A stretch of DNA of 13,790 nt from Tannerella sp. (GTDB lineage: Bacteria > Bacteroidota > Bacteroidia > Bacteroidales > Tannerellaceae), in contig JAITQL010000156.1 in NCBI GenBank assembly GCA_031288935.1, positions 1 to 13,790 of the forward strand, in the 5' to 3' direction. Below the pieces are notes generated by a model that was given only the letters and a program-made list of their open reading frames with translations, made no database searches and was not told where the DNA came from. Positions 1 to 7,074 of this stretch are shown here, one piece after another. The stretch's first letter is position 1, and the number at the start of each line of letters is the position of its first letter. The position numbers and the translations under genes are program-made.

Positions 1-231
<231 letters not shown>

Positions 232-258
232 AACCGGAGAAGACGCAGGAACAACCGC

Positions 259-615
259 GTATACCCGATTTTATTTTCAGTATGCCGGGGACGGTTTTCG
301 GTGCACCGGATTGCATTTCCGGTGTACCGATTTCTATTTTCAGTGTACCGGATTTCTATTTCAGTGTACCGGATTTCTATTTCGGTGTACCGGATTTCCT
401 TTCCGGTGTACCGGATTTCCTTTCCGGTGTACCGGATTTCAATTCCGGTGTACCGGATTTCAATTCCGGTGTACCGGATTTCCTTTCCGGTGTACCGGAT
501 TTCCTTCCCGGTGTACCGGATTTCTATTTCGGTATACCTGATTCCATTCCCGATGAACCCAATGCCATTCCCGGCGTACTGATTTCTATTTCCGGTATAC
601 TTGACCCCGAATTGT
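259..615. repeat. 21-bp tandem repeat array, about 17 units, each with a CCGG-flanked dyad
   Basis: Seventeen 21-bp units follow one another with no insertion or deletion. Units start at 259, 280, 301, 322, 343 and so on to 595. The central units (343-531) are nearly identical: a constant 15-base core GTGTACCGGATTTCN-like segment and about six variable bases (CTTTCC, AATTCC or TATTTC). The edge units (259-321 and 532-615) have diverged, as expected for an ageing array. At unit junctions the perfect dyad TCCGGT-GT-ACCGGA occurs, for example at 402-415, 423-436, 444-457, 465-478 and 486-499. Because 21 is a multiple of three, several frames stay open on both strands and read as heptapeptides (VPDFLSG, VYRISFP; GKEIRYT on the minus strand). 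No frame has a good start or matches a family I know. I read it as a DNA repeat of unknown role. A repeat-protein gene cannot be excluded. Confidence 0.9.
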
Positions 616-748
616 CCACTGGCCGGTTTCCCCATACTGTCATCCCGTTCCCCGGAACAAGCCGTTCATACCCGTTAGTATCTACCGGAAAATATTCGTG
701 TATTTCGAGCAAGAATATTAAAAAAATGAGAGGTGATTTTAAATGTAC

Positions 749-837
749 AGTCTCTGTGTTTCTCTGTGCCTGCTCTGTGTCTCTCTGTGTAACTAAACAT
801 TTATTACACAGAGCAGGCACAGAGAAACACAGAGGCT
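749..837. repeat. Perfect 29-bp inverted repeat with 25-base loop (large hairpin)
   Basis: Bases 752-780 are the exact reverse complement of 806-834. One G-T position and two further pairs extend the stem to 749/837. The arms consist of iterated CTCTGTG-type motifs, and the 25-base loop carries a further CTCTCTGTGT copy. No run of T follows on either strand, so this is not an ordinary intrinsic terminator. No coding sequence flanks it closely. The stem is long and perfect enough to form a cruciform or a very stable RNA hairpin. It may belong to a dispersed family of short inverted repeats, because the hairpin at 12145-12182 has similar wording (CTCCGTGCCTCCGT). Flanking bases 616-748 and 838-936 show nothing I can name. 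Confidence 0.9.
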
Positions 838-936
838 TTCAGACGGATTATCAACATAGAAAACTCTTCTGGCTTGTCCAGGTTAGGCATTTTGGCTTGA
901 TTTTTCTGCGCAACTCATTTCACAGCGAGACGGAAC

Positions 937-987
937 AAAAAAAGAGGTAGAAAACATGAAAGGAAAAACTCCTTCCGTCTTTCTACC
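937..987 (-). terminator. Intrinsic terminator closing the trp transcription unit
   Basis: On the minus strand GGTAGAAA (987-980) pairs with TTTCTACC (953-946). An inner stem GGAAGG (976-971) pairs with CCTTTC (963-958) with one G-U pair and a 7-base loop. The stem is followed by TC and seven T (943-937). It lies about 80 bases past the trpD stop, with no gene between, so it should end the trpBEGD transcript. A weaker hairpin without a T-run (AGGGAT/ATCCCT, 1047-1068) sits immediately after the trpD stop. Confidence 0.75.
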
Positions 988-1068
988 CCTGTAACAGACA
1001 CAAGGCGATGATTTTGCTAAACTTCCCGCCCGGCGACACGCATGACAGGGATTTTGAATCTACATCCC

Positions 1069-2064
1069 TTACCCGTTGATCTCCACAAACCGTTTAAACA
1101 CGTCCAGCGCCCGTCCGGAGGCCAGCGATTCGCGCGCCTCGTCGATGCAGGCTTCGAGCGTCTTGTCGGGACAGAGCACCTGTATGGCAAAGGCGGCGTT
1201 GGCAACGACGCAGTTGCGTTGTGCGTCGGTGGCCGTGTTGTGCAGCACGGCGGAGAAGATGCGGGCGGCATCGGCAGGCGTGTCGCCTCCGAACAGATCG
1301 GCTTCCTGCACGCGCTGAAAGCCGATTGCCTCCGGCGTGTAGATTTTCTCCTTTTCCGGCATGGTGACTTTGAACTCGCCCGTGAGCGAAATCTCGTCGT
1401 AGCCGTCCAGACTGTGCACGACGCCGAAACGGATCCCGCTTGCCTGATACGCATACGTGTAGAGCCGTGCCAGCGGCAGGTTGTATACGCCCAGCAACTG
1501 GTATTGCGGGATGGCCGGGTTGACTAACGGGCCGAGGATGTTGAAGAAACTGCGCACGGCGAGGTTTTTGCGCACGGGTGCAACGGCTTTCAGCGCCGGA
1601 TTGAACAGCGGTGCGTGCAGGTAGGCGATGCGACAGGTGTCCAGCGAGGCGCGCAGCTTGTCGATGTCCGTCGTGAACTTCACGCCGTGCTGCTCCATGA
1701 CGTTGCTGGCGCCGCTCACCGACGAGGCGCCGTAGTTGCCGTGCTTTACCACGTGATAGCCGGCGCCGGCCAGTACAAAACAGGCCGACGTGCTGATGTT
1801 GAACGTGTTTTTCCCGTCGCCGCCCGTCCCTACGATGTCGATGAAGGGGTAGGCGGACAAATCGACCGGAAGGCTCATTTCCAGCAGGGCTTCGCGGAAA
1901 CCGGTCAGCTCTTCGACGGAGATGTTGCGCATCAGGAAAACCGTGATCAGACTGGCGATCTGCGCTTCGTTGCATGTGCCGGATGCAATGCGCTGCAACA
2001 GGGTGCGCGCTTCGTTCCGGTCTAAATACTGGTGTTCAAATAAACGATACAATATCTGTTTCAT
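1069..2064 (-). CDS. trpD: Anthranilate phosphoribosyltransferase
   Basis: This cytosolic enzyme transfers phosphoribose from PRPP to anthranilate, the second step committed to tryptophan. The 331-residue length is normal for the family. An N-terminal helical domain (about 1-70) precedes the PRPP-binding motif GTGGDGKNTFNIST at 79-92. The second substrate loop KHGNYGASSVSGASN follows at about 107-121, and NILGPLVNP near 175. These are the expected signature regions. The ATG at 2064 opens the frame and sits 33 bases after the trpG stop, so the two are probably on one transcript. It is the last gene of the unit: a terminator follows, while trpC, trpF and trpA, which usually come next in Bacteroides-type operons, are absent. 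Confidence 0.97.
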   Translation of the reverse strand: MKQILYRLFEHQYLDRNEARTLLQRIASGTCNEAQIASLITVFLMRNISVEELTGFREALLEMSLPVDLSAYPFIDIVGTGGDGKNTFNISTSACFVLAGAGYHVVKHGNYGASSVSGASNVMEQHGVKFTTDIDKLRASLDTCRIAYLHAPLFNPALKAVAPVRKNLAVRSFFNILGPLVNPAIPQYQLLGVYNLPLARLYTYAYQASGIRFGVVHSLDGYDEISLTGEFKVTMPEKEKIYTPEAIGFQRVQEADLFGGDTPADAARIFSAVLHNTATDAQRNCVVANAAFAIQVLCPDKTLEACIDEARESLASGRALDVFKRFVEING

Positions 2065-2097
2065 GATTCTTTTTGTTTTTGACAGTTTATAGGTGAA

Positions 2098-2664
2098 TTA
2101 TTGCACAAGCCAGTTGTGCAATATGGTTTTGCCCTTGGGCGTGAGGACGGATTCGGGATGAAACTGCACGCCGCGCACGTCGTACGTACGGTGGCGAAGC
2201 GCCATGATCCGGCCTTCCGCGGCATCGACGGCCGTCACTTCCAGACATGCGGGGAAGTTCTCTTTCGATACGACCCACGAATGATAGCGTCCGGCGCGGA
2301 AGCCGGGTTCCAGGCCGGCAAACAGCGGGTCTTTTACCGTAATGCGGATATCCGAACAAATCCCGTGGAAGACGTGCGTCAGGTTCAGCAGCTTTGCGCC
2401 GAAGACTTCGCCGATGGCCTGTTCGCCGAGGCATACGCCGAGGATGCTTTTCGTCGGCGCGTAACGTTCAATCAGCGGCAGCAGCAGTCCGGCTTCCGAC
2501 GGGATGCCCGGGCCGGGCGAGAGGACGATCTTGTCGAACGCCGCCACGGCATCCAGCGAAATCCGGTCGTTCCGGTGTACTTCTACCTCTGCACCCAGCT
2601 CCAGCAGGACATGCCGCAGGTTGTAGGTGAAGGAATCGTAATTGTCAAACAGCAGTATTTTCAT
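2098..2664 (-). CDS. trpG: Anthranilate synthase component II (glutamine amidotransferase)
   Basis: This small subunit releases ammonia from glutamine and passes it to TrpE, which makes anthranilate from chorismate. It is a single class I amidotransferase domain of 188 residues, the usual length for a stand-alone TrpG. It starts with the typical LLFDNYDSFTYNL, followed by the SPGPGIP loop at 49-55. The nucleophile elbow GVCLGEQAIGE has Cys78, and FHPES supplies the other catalytic residues His169 and Glu171. The residue after the elbow glycine is Glu where many homologues have His or Gln; it is not part of the catalytic triad. The ATG lies three bases after the trpE stop, implying tight translational coupling to its partner subunit. 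A role in folate synthesis as PabA is possible in principle, but the operon position favours tryptophan. Confidence 0.96.
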   Translation of the reverse strand: MKILLFDNYDSFTYNLRHVLLELGAEVEVHRNDRISLDAVAAFDKIVLSPGPGIPSEAGLLLPLIERYAPTKSILGVCLGEQAIGEVFGAKLLNLTHVFHGICSDIRITVKDPLFAGLEPGFRAGRYHSWVVSKENFPACLEVTAVDAAEGRIMALRHRTYDVRGVQFHPESVLTPKGKTILHNWLVQ

Positions 2665-2667
2665 GGC

Positions 2668-4071
2668 TTAATGAATTAATGTTTCCGCCTGGCGAATGGC
2701 TTTGTCCAGCGCTCCCAGCTTGTTGTTTACTTCCTGCAACTCGCGTTCCTCGTTGCTGAGCGCCACAATCCCTGCGCCCGCCTGATAGTAGAGGACATTG
2801 CCGCGGCTCACGAATGTGCGTATCGTGATGGCCTGATTCAGGTCGCCGTTCAGTCCGATGAAACCGATGCAGCCGCCGTATGCGCCGCGGTTTTGCTTTT
2901 CCAGTCCGGTAATCAGCTCCATCGCCCGCACTTTGGGCGCGCCGCTGAGCGTGCCGGCAGGGAAGGTGTCGATGTAGGTCTGCACGGCGTTGCTGCCGGC
3001 ATTGATTTCGCCGCTCACGCGCGAGACCAGGTGGATCACGTGGCTGTAATACTGCACCTCCTTGTAGAAATCGACCTGTACATTGTGCGCGTTGCGGCTC
3101 AGGTCGTTCCGTGCCAGATCCACCAGCATGACATGTTCGGCATTCTCCTTTGGATCGGCCAGAAGCAGTTCGGTGCGCTGCTTGTCCAGCGTCTCGTTGC
3201 CGGAGCGGAACGTTGTCCCGGCTATCGGGTCGATGCTGGCGTGTCTCTTTGTCACTTTGCAGTGCGTTTCGGGCGACGAGCCGAAAATACGGAATCCCCC
3301 AAAGTCGAAGTAAAACAGATAGGGCGATGGATTGATACTCCTCAGAGTGCGGTAGACCTTGAAGTCGTCGCCCTGAAAAGCCTGCTCGAAACGGCGGCTC
3401 AGCACAATCTGGAACACGTCGCCGCGCTGACAGTGGCGGATGCCTTCGCGTACCGTCGCCTTGTATTCGTCGTCGGTAACGGTCGACGTGCGCTGTCCGA
3501 CGGTGTGGAAGTTGTACGACGCAAAGTTCCGGTTTTCGATCAGCGTTTCCATCTCTGCCAGATGATCGGCTTCGCCTTCCTGCAAAAGCTCGATCACCGT
3601 CAGTTCGTTTTTGAAATGGTCGAACACGAGGTAATACTTATACAGGAGATACAGCATGTCCGGCGCGTCGTTTTCCCGGTGATGAATTTCCATTACGGGG
3701 ATATTCTCGAAATAGCGTACGGCGTCGAAGGCCGTGTAACCGAACAGGCCGCAGAAGGCGTTTCCTTCTCCTTCCACGTCAAAAGCGCTCAGGAAGACGT
3801 TCAGGGCGTCTGCTACGGAAAAGTCGGCAGACAAAGGTCGATGCACTGCCGTGCCGTCGGGATAAACCGACGTGGCTTCCGCACGGTTGATGCCGATTCG
3901 CGCCAAAGGGCAAAGCGTAATGAACGACAGGCTGTTCTCGTCGCCGTGGAAGTCGGAACTTTCCAGCAGCGCCGATTCGGGATAGATGTCGCGTAACTTC
4001 AGGTACAGGCTGACCGGCGTATGCAGGTCGCTCAGCAGTTGCTTGCTTGCAGTTGTAAATTTGTAACTCAT
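2668..4071 (-). CDS. trpE: Anthranilate synthase component I
   Basis: The large subunit converts chorismate to anthranilate using ammonia delivered by TrpG. From the chosen start it has 467 residues, normal for the family. The N-terminal part carries LLESS at 35-39, the motif that in characterised TrpE proteins lies in the allosteric tryptophan site, so feedback inhibition is likely. The chorismate-binding domain shows GDVFQIVLSRRF, NPSPYLFYFDFG, PIAGTTFRSGNE, KENAEHVMLVDLARND and GTLSGAPKVRAMELI in order. The frame is open up to 4113, but the extra 14 residues are encoded by a low-complexity AT-rich spacer and overlap the trpB end. The ATG at 4071 (MSYKFTTASKQLL) matches the usual N-terminus and leaves 23 bases after trpB. 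Pabb-like function is less likely given the LLES motif and the neighbours. Confidence 0.96.
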   Translation of the reverse strand: MSYKFTTASKQLLSDLHTPVSLYLKLRDIYPESALLESSDFHGDENSLSFITLCPLARIGINRAEATSVYPDGTAVHRPLSADFSVADALNVFLSAFDVEGEGNAFCGLFGYTAFDAVRYFENIPVMEIHHRENDAPDMLYLLYKYYLVFDHFKNELTVIELLQEGEADHLAEMETLIENRNFASYNFHTVGQRTSTVTDDEYKATVREGIRHCQRGDVFQIVLSRRFEQAFQGDDFKVYRTLRSINPSPYLFYFDFGGFRIFGSSPETHCKVTKRHASIDPIAGTTFRSGNETLDKQRTELLLADPKENAEHVMLVDLARNDLSRNAHNVQVDFYKEVQYYSHVIHLVSRVSGEINAGSNAVQTYIDTFPAGTLSGAPKVRAMELITGLEKQNRGAYGGCIGFIGLNGDLNQAITIRTFVSRGNVLYYQAGAGIVALSNEERELQEVNNKLGALDKAIRQAETLIH

Positions 4072-4073
4072 AC

Positions 4074-4112
4074 GTTTGAATTGAGAATTAAGAATCAAGA
4101 ATTGTGATTGCA
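4074..4112. repeat. AT-rich spacer with iterated AATTCT-type words between trpB and trpE
   Basis: The short gap reads, on the minus strand, as near copies of AATTCTTGATTCTTAATTCT ending in CTCAATT. It overlaps the last codons of trpB. Comparable spacers occur after nuoN (5606-5640, units of GAATCTTT) and in front of trpB (5318-5340). They look like simple intergenic filler and explain the false upstream extension of trpE. Confidence 0.5.
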
Positions 4113-5294
4113 CGTTTGAAAGTGTTTGATATAGGTATCCATGTCCTTGTCGCCCCGTCCCGAAACGGTCAGGACAACAATGTCCGACGGTCGAAACGGC
4201 TGCTTTTTCAATATGCCCAGGGCATGCGCACTTTCCAGCGCCGGAATAATACCTTCCAGCTTTGTCAGTTCAAAGGCGGCCTGCAATGCCTCGCCGTCAT
4301 CGACAGGCAGCACGGTCGCCCGCTGTTCGTCGGCCAGATACGCATGTATCGGCCCGATACCCGGATAGTCCAGTCCGGCGGAAATCGAGTAGGGTTCTTC
4401 GATCTGTCCGTCTTCGTCTTGCATCACCAGCGTGCGTGCGCCGTGAATGATACCGAGTTTTCCCAGTTGAATGGTGGCGGCGCTCCTGCCCGAATGGACG
4501 CCCTGGCCACCGGCTTCGGCCAGGATGATTTTCACACGCCCGTCGTCCAGGTAATGGTAAACCGTGCCGGCTGCGTTGCTGCCTCCGCCCACGCAGGCAA
4601 TCAGGCAGTCGGGATAGTCGCGTCCTTCCTTTTCAGCCAGCTGCCATTTAATTTCTTCGCTGATGACGGATTGCAGGCGTGCCACCAGATCGGGGTAGGG
4701 ATGCGGCCCGACCGTCGATCCGATGATGTAGAACGTGTCCGAGGGATGGCAGCACCAGTCGCGGATGGCCTCGTTGGTGGCATCTTTGAGCGTCATGTTG
4801 CCGGAGGTGACCGGCACGACCTCGGCGCCCAGCATCCGCATCTTCTGTACGTTCGGCTGCTGACGCTCCACGTCCGTTTTCCCCATGTACACCACGCAGG
4901 GCATGTTCATCAGGGCGCAGACCGTAGCCGTCGCCACGCCGTGCTGTCCGGCGCCCGTTTCGGCGATGATGCGCTGCTTGCCCATCCGCTGCGCCAGCAG
5001 GATCTGTCCGACGGTGTTGTTGATCTTGTGTGCACCGGTATGGTTCAAGTCTTCGCGCTTGAGGTAGATGCGGCAATGATACTGTTCGCTCAGCCGCTTC
5101 GCCAGATACAGGGGCGAGGGTCTGCCGGCATAATCGCGCAGCAGGCGGTGAAATTCCCGCTTGAACGAATCGCTGTCGAGCACGCCGAGATACGTCTTTT
5201 GCAGGTCGCTCACGCACCGGTGCAGAATCTCCGGGACATACGCCCCGCCGAATTTTCCGTAATATCCATTTTCGTCTACTTGATAAGTTTTCAT
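4095..5294 (-). CDS. trpB: Tryptophan synthase beta chain
   Basis: This PLP enzyme joins indole and serine to give tryptophan, normally in complex with TrpA. From the ATG at 5294 it has 399 residues, the typical length. The N-terminal GYYGKFGGAYVPE is characteristic. The PLP lysine is in LNHTGAHKINN (Lys90 from this start), followed by ETGAGQHGVATA, GSTVGPHPYP, the phosphate-binding CVGGGSNAAG and AEAGGQG. ALESAHA and the serine/glycine loop LTVSGRGDKD come near the C-terminus. A TTG nine bases upstream is in frame, but the ATG is the better start. It is the first structural gene after the leader and attenuator, so its expression should respond to tryptophan. Its partner gene trpA is not in this window. 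Confidence 0.97.
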   Translation of the reverse strand: MKTYQVDENGYYGKFGGAYVPEILHRCVSDLQKTYLGVLDSDSFKREFHRLLRDYAGRPSPLYLAKRLSEQYHCRIYLKREDLNHTGAHKINNTVGQILLAQRMGKQRIIAETGAGQHGVATATVCALMNMPCVVYMGKTDVERQQPNVQKMRMLGAEVVPVTSGNMTLKDATNEAIRDWCCHPSDTFYIIGSTVGPHPYPDLVARLQSVISEEIKWQLAEKEGRDYPDCLIACVGGGSNAAGTVYHYLDDGRVKIILAEAGGQGVHSGRSAATIQLGKLGIIHGARTLVMQDEDGQIEEPYSISAGLDYPGIGPIHAYLADEQRATVLPVDDGEALQAAFELTKLEGIIPALESAHALGILKKQPFRPSDIVVLTVSGRGDKDMDTYIKHFQTCNHNS

Positions 5295-5345
5295 ATATGC
5301 CAATTAGCGTTTCCTGTTATTTAAATCTTCGAATCTCCATGAAAC

Positions 5346-5382
5346 AAAAAAAGGTCTGTCGTGAGTATGACAGGCCTTTTTT
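5346..5382 (-). terminator. Terminator-like hairpin of the trp attenuator
   Basis: On the minus strand AAAAAAGG-C-CTGTC (5382-5369) faces GACAG-A-CCTTTTTT (5360-5347), with an 8-base loop and a run of seven T (5352-5346). One position (C5374 against A5355) is mismatched on this strand; on the + strand the same position would be a G-U pair. It lies between the leader peptide stop and trpB, which is where an attenuator terminator belongs. Part of the loop and 3' arm can pair instead with upstream leader segments: TACTCAC (5367-5361) with GTGAGTA (5421-5415), or CACGAC (5363-5358) with GTCGTG (5410-5405). Those pairings could act as antiterminators. Confidence 0.75.
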
Positions 5383-5413
5383 CATCACTTTTCAGATAAA
5401 TACGCACGACGTG

Positions 5414-5476
5414 TTACTCACAATGTATAAATTGCATGCGCCACCACCAATATGTATTTACTGAAAACATTTCCAT
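5414..5476 (-). CDS. trpL: trp leader peptide with three consecutive Trp codons
   Basis: A 20-codon frame starts ATG at 5476 and ends TAA at 5416-5414. It encodes MEMFSVNTYWWWRMQFIHCE; a second ATG at 5470 would give 18 residues. Three TGG codons stand side by side at 5449-5441. The frame lies just downstream of a consensus promoter and about 120 bases upstream of trpB, and is followed by a terminator-like hairpin. Three adjacent codons for the rarest amino acid, directly before a trp operon, are the hallmark of a ribosome-stalling leader. CGCATG (5440-5435), right after the Trp codons, can pair with CGTGCG (5408-5403), giving a 1:2 type stem. When Trp-tRNA is scarce the ribosome would stall before that segment and free the antiterminator. 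The peptide itself probably has no other role. The mechanism is inferred from layout. Confidence 0.88.
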   Translation of the reverse strand: MEMFSVNTYWWWRMQFIHCE

Positions 5477-5495
5477 TCAATAATTAATTCGGCTG

Positions 5496-5531
5496 CAAAT
5501 ATAGAGTGTTTTTTTGAACGGACAAGCAAAA
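5496..5531 (-). promoter_or_regulatory. Promoter of the trp operon (Bacteroidetes type)
   Basis: The minus strand carries TATATTTG (5503-5496), a full match to the -7 consensus TAnnTTTG of Bacteroidetes. TTG lies at 5525-5523, 19 bases upstream, within an overlapping TTTTGCTTG that serves as the -33 element. Transcription would start near 5489, giving a leader RNA that begins about a dozen bases before the leader-peptide ATG. Bases 5532-5634, between this promoter and the nuoN stop, hold only GAATCTTT repeats and a weak TTTTGC/GCAAAA inverted repeat (5546-5565); I see no convincing terminator for the nuo unit. Confidence 0.75.
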
Positions 5532-5634
5532 CCGGCTAAAACTTTTTTTGCGATGCTATGCAAAATAATTGGCAGTACGATAGTCGAACGGGGATGGCGC
5601 CTGCTTGAATCTTTGAATCTTTAAATCTTTGAAT

Positions 5635-7053
5635 TTAATTAAATCCGCTGATCCAGTTGTATACCGTACCGAAGAGGCCGAAGGCGATCACGCCGGCGGT
5701 ACAGAGAATCAGGCTCAGTTGCGTGTAGCGGTCGCTTCGGAAGGTGGCGATGGGCTGTTCGGCGGGCTGAATGTACATGGCCTTGATGAGCAAGAGGTAG
5801 TAGTAAAGTGAAATGACCGTATTGAGCAGTGCGATGAATACCAGCAGCTCGAATCCGGCGCGAAAGGCGGCCATGAAGATGAAGAACTTGCTGAAAAAGC
5901 CGGCGAAGGGCGGTATGCCGGCCAGCGAAAAGAGGGAGATCATCATCAGGAAGGCCAGCCTGGGATTCGTGCGGTAGAAGCCGTTGTAGTCGGAGAGGGT
6001 CATTTTGCCGTTCGTCTGCTGTTCCGTCACGGTGAGGATGCCGAAGATGGCCAGGTTTGCCGCCAGATAGACGAGGGCATAGAAGACGAGGGCGGTGAGG
6101 CCGGCGTTGTCGGCGCCTATCACCCCCAGCATCAGGTATCCGGCCTGCGAGATGCTGCTGAAGGCAAAGAAGCGTTTCAGGTGCTGCTGGCGGATGGCAA
6201 ACAGGTTGGCGACCGTGATGGTGACGACGATGATCCAGCAGAGCATGTCCTGCCACAGCTGCATCATCGGCGCAAAGACCTTGAGGAAGATCATCATCAG
6301 GGTGAACACGGCGGCTATCTTGGAAACGACCGACAGGTAGGCCGTCACCGGCGTCGGCGCTCCTTCGTACACGTCCGCCGTCCAGAGATGAAACGGCGCC
6401 AGCGAAATCTTGAAGGCCAGTCCGCTGAAGAAGAAGACCAGCGCCATGACTTGCAGCGGGCTGCCGGTCAGACCGGCCGGCACGTCGTCGAAGTAAAGCG
6501 TGCCCGTTGTTCCGTAGATGTAGGAAATACCATACAGCATCAGCCCCGACGAGAACATGGCCGAAAGGATGTATTTCGCACCGGCTTCGGCTGCGTGACG
6601 CTTGTACTTGTCGAACGCCACCAGACAGGCCATCGGGATGGAGGCCAGTTCAAGCCCCAGTACGAAGGTCAGGAAATGACCGGCGCTGATCATGAAAAAC
6701 ATCCCCAGCAGCGTGGACAGGGTCAGGACATAAAACTCGCCGCGCTTGTGCTGCGTATCCTCGCGCCCGAGCCACGTCGCCGCCTGCATCATCACGATCA
6801 GCGTCCCGAAGGAGAGGATGGTCTTGACGACGCTCATCATCGGGACGCAGCGGTACATGCCGCCGAAAATGCTTGCAGGCTCCGGCGGGGGAATCAGGTT
6901 GAGCGCAATATGGACGGTCATCAAAACGCACGCCCACATGTGAAAATAACTGCGCCCCTTTTCTCCGCTGAACAAATCATACAGGAACAGGATCACCATT
7001 ACCGCCATAAGCGATATTTCCGGGCGCATTGATAAAAATTGACTGTAGTCCAT
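5635..7053 (-). CDS. nuoN: NADH-quinone oxidoreductase subunit N
   Basis: This is one of three antiporter-like membrane subunits that move protons in respiratory complex I (inner membrane). The 472 residues form a string of about 14 hydrophobic helices, as expected. Visible signature parts are the TM5 glutamate in [10 protein letters not shown] (Glu135), the TM7 lysine in [14 protein letters not shown] (Lys215), the broken-helix segment [17 protein letters not shown], and [19 protein letters not shown]. The ATG at 7053 follows the nuoM stop by 21 bases, so the two are co-transcribed. It is the last gene of its unit; the trp promoter begins about 100 bases downstream. Quinone oxidoreductase-like antiporter subunits of Mrp or hydrogenase complexes are related, but the L-M-N order makes complex I the best call. 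Confidence 0.95.
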   Translation of the reverse strand: MDYSQFLSMRPEISLMAVMVILFLYDLFSGEKGRSYFHMWACVLMTVHIALNLIPPPEPASIFGGMYRCVPMMSVVKTILSFGTLIVMMQAATWLGREDTQHKRGEFYVLTLSTLLGMFFMISAGHFLTFVLGLELASIPMACLVAFDKYKRHAAEAGAKYILSAMFSSGLMLYGISYIYGTTGTLYFDDVPAGLTGSPLQVMALVFFFSGLAFKISLAPFHLWTADVYEGAPTPVTAYLSVVSKIAAVFTLMMIFLKVFAPMMQLWQDMLCWIIVVTITVANLFAIRQQHLKRFFAFSSISQAGYLMLGVIGADNAGLTALVFYALVYLAANLAIFGILTVTEQQTNGKMTLSDYNGFYRTNPRLAFLMMISLFSLAGIPPFAGFFSKFFIFMAAFRAGFELLVFIALLNTVISLYYYLLLIKAMYIQPAEQPIATFRSDRYTQLSLILCTAGVIAFGLFGTVYNWISGFN

Positions 7054-7074
7054 CTCTCTTTCTCTCCTTTGTAT

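Noticed and set aside
259..615. CRISPR-like array
   Set aside because: The variable part is only about six bases and itself recurs, so there are no spacers, and no cas gene is present.
2893..3996. Long + strand frame opposite trpE; similar frames at 4104-5324, 6181-7032, 8767-9837 and 10214-11272
   Set aside because: Each is fully antisense to a firmly identified gene and has no family resemblance. They arise from GC-rich codon use on the opposite strand.
5346..5382. Hairpin as a + strand terminator
   Set aside because: The stem is slightly better on the + strand (G-U instead of C-A), but no + strand gene lies within reach, whereas the minus strand has a leader peptide and trpB on either side.
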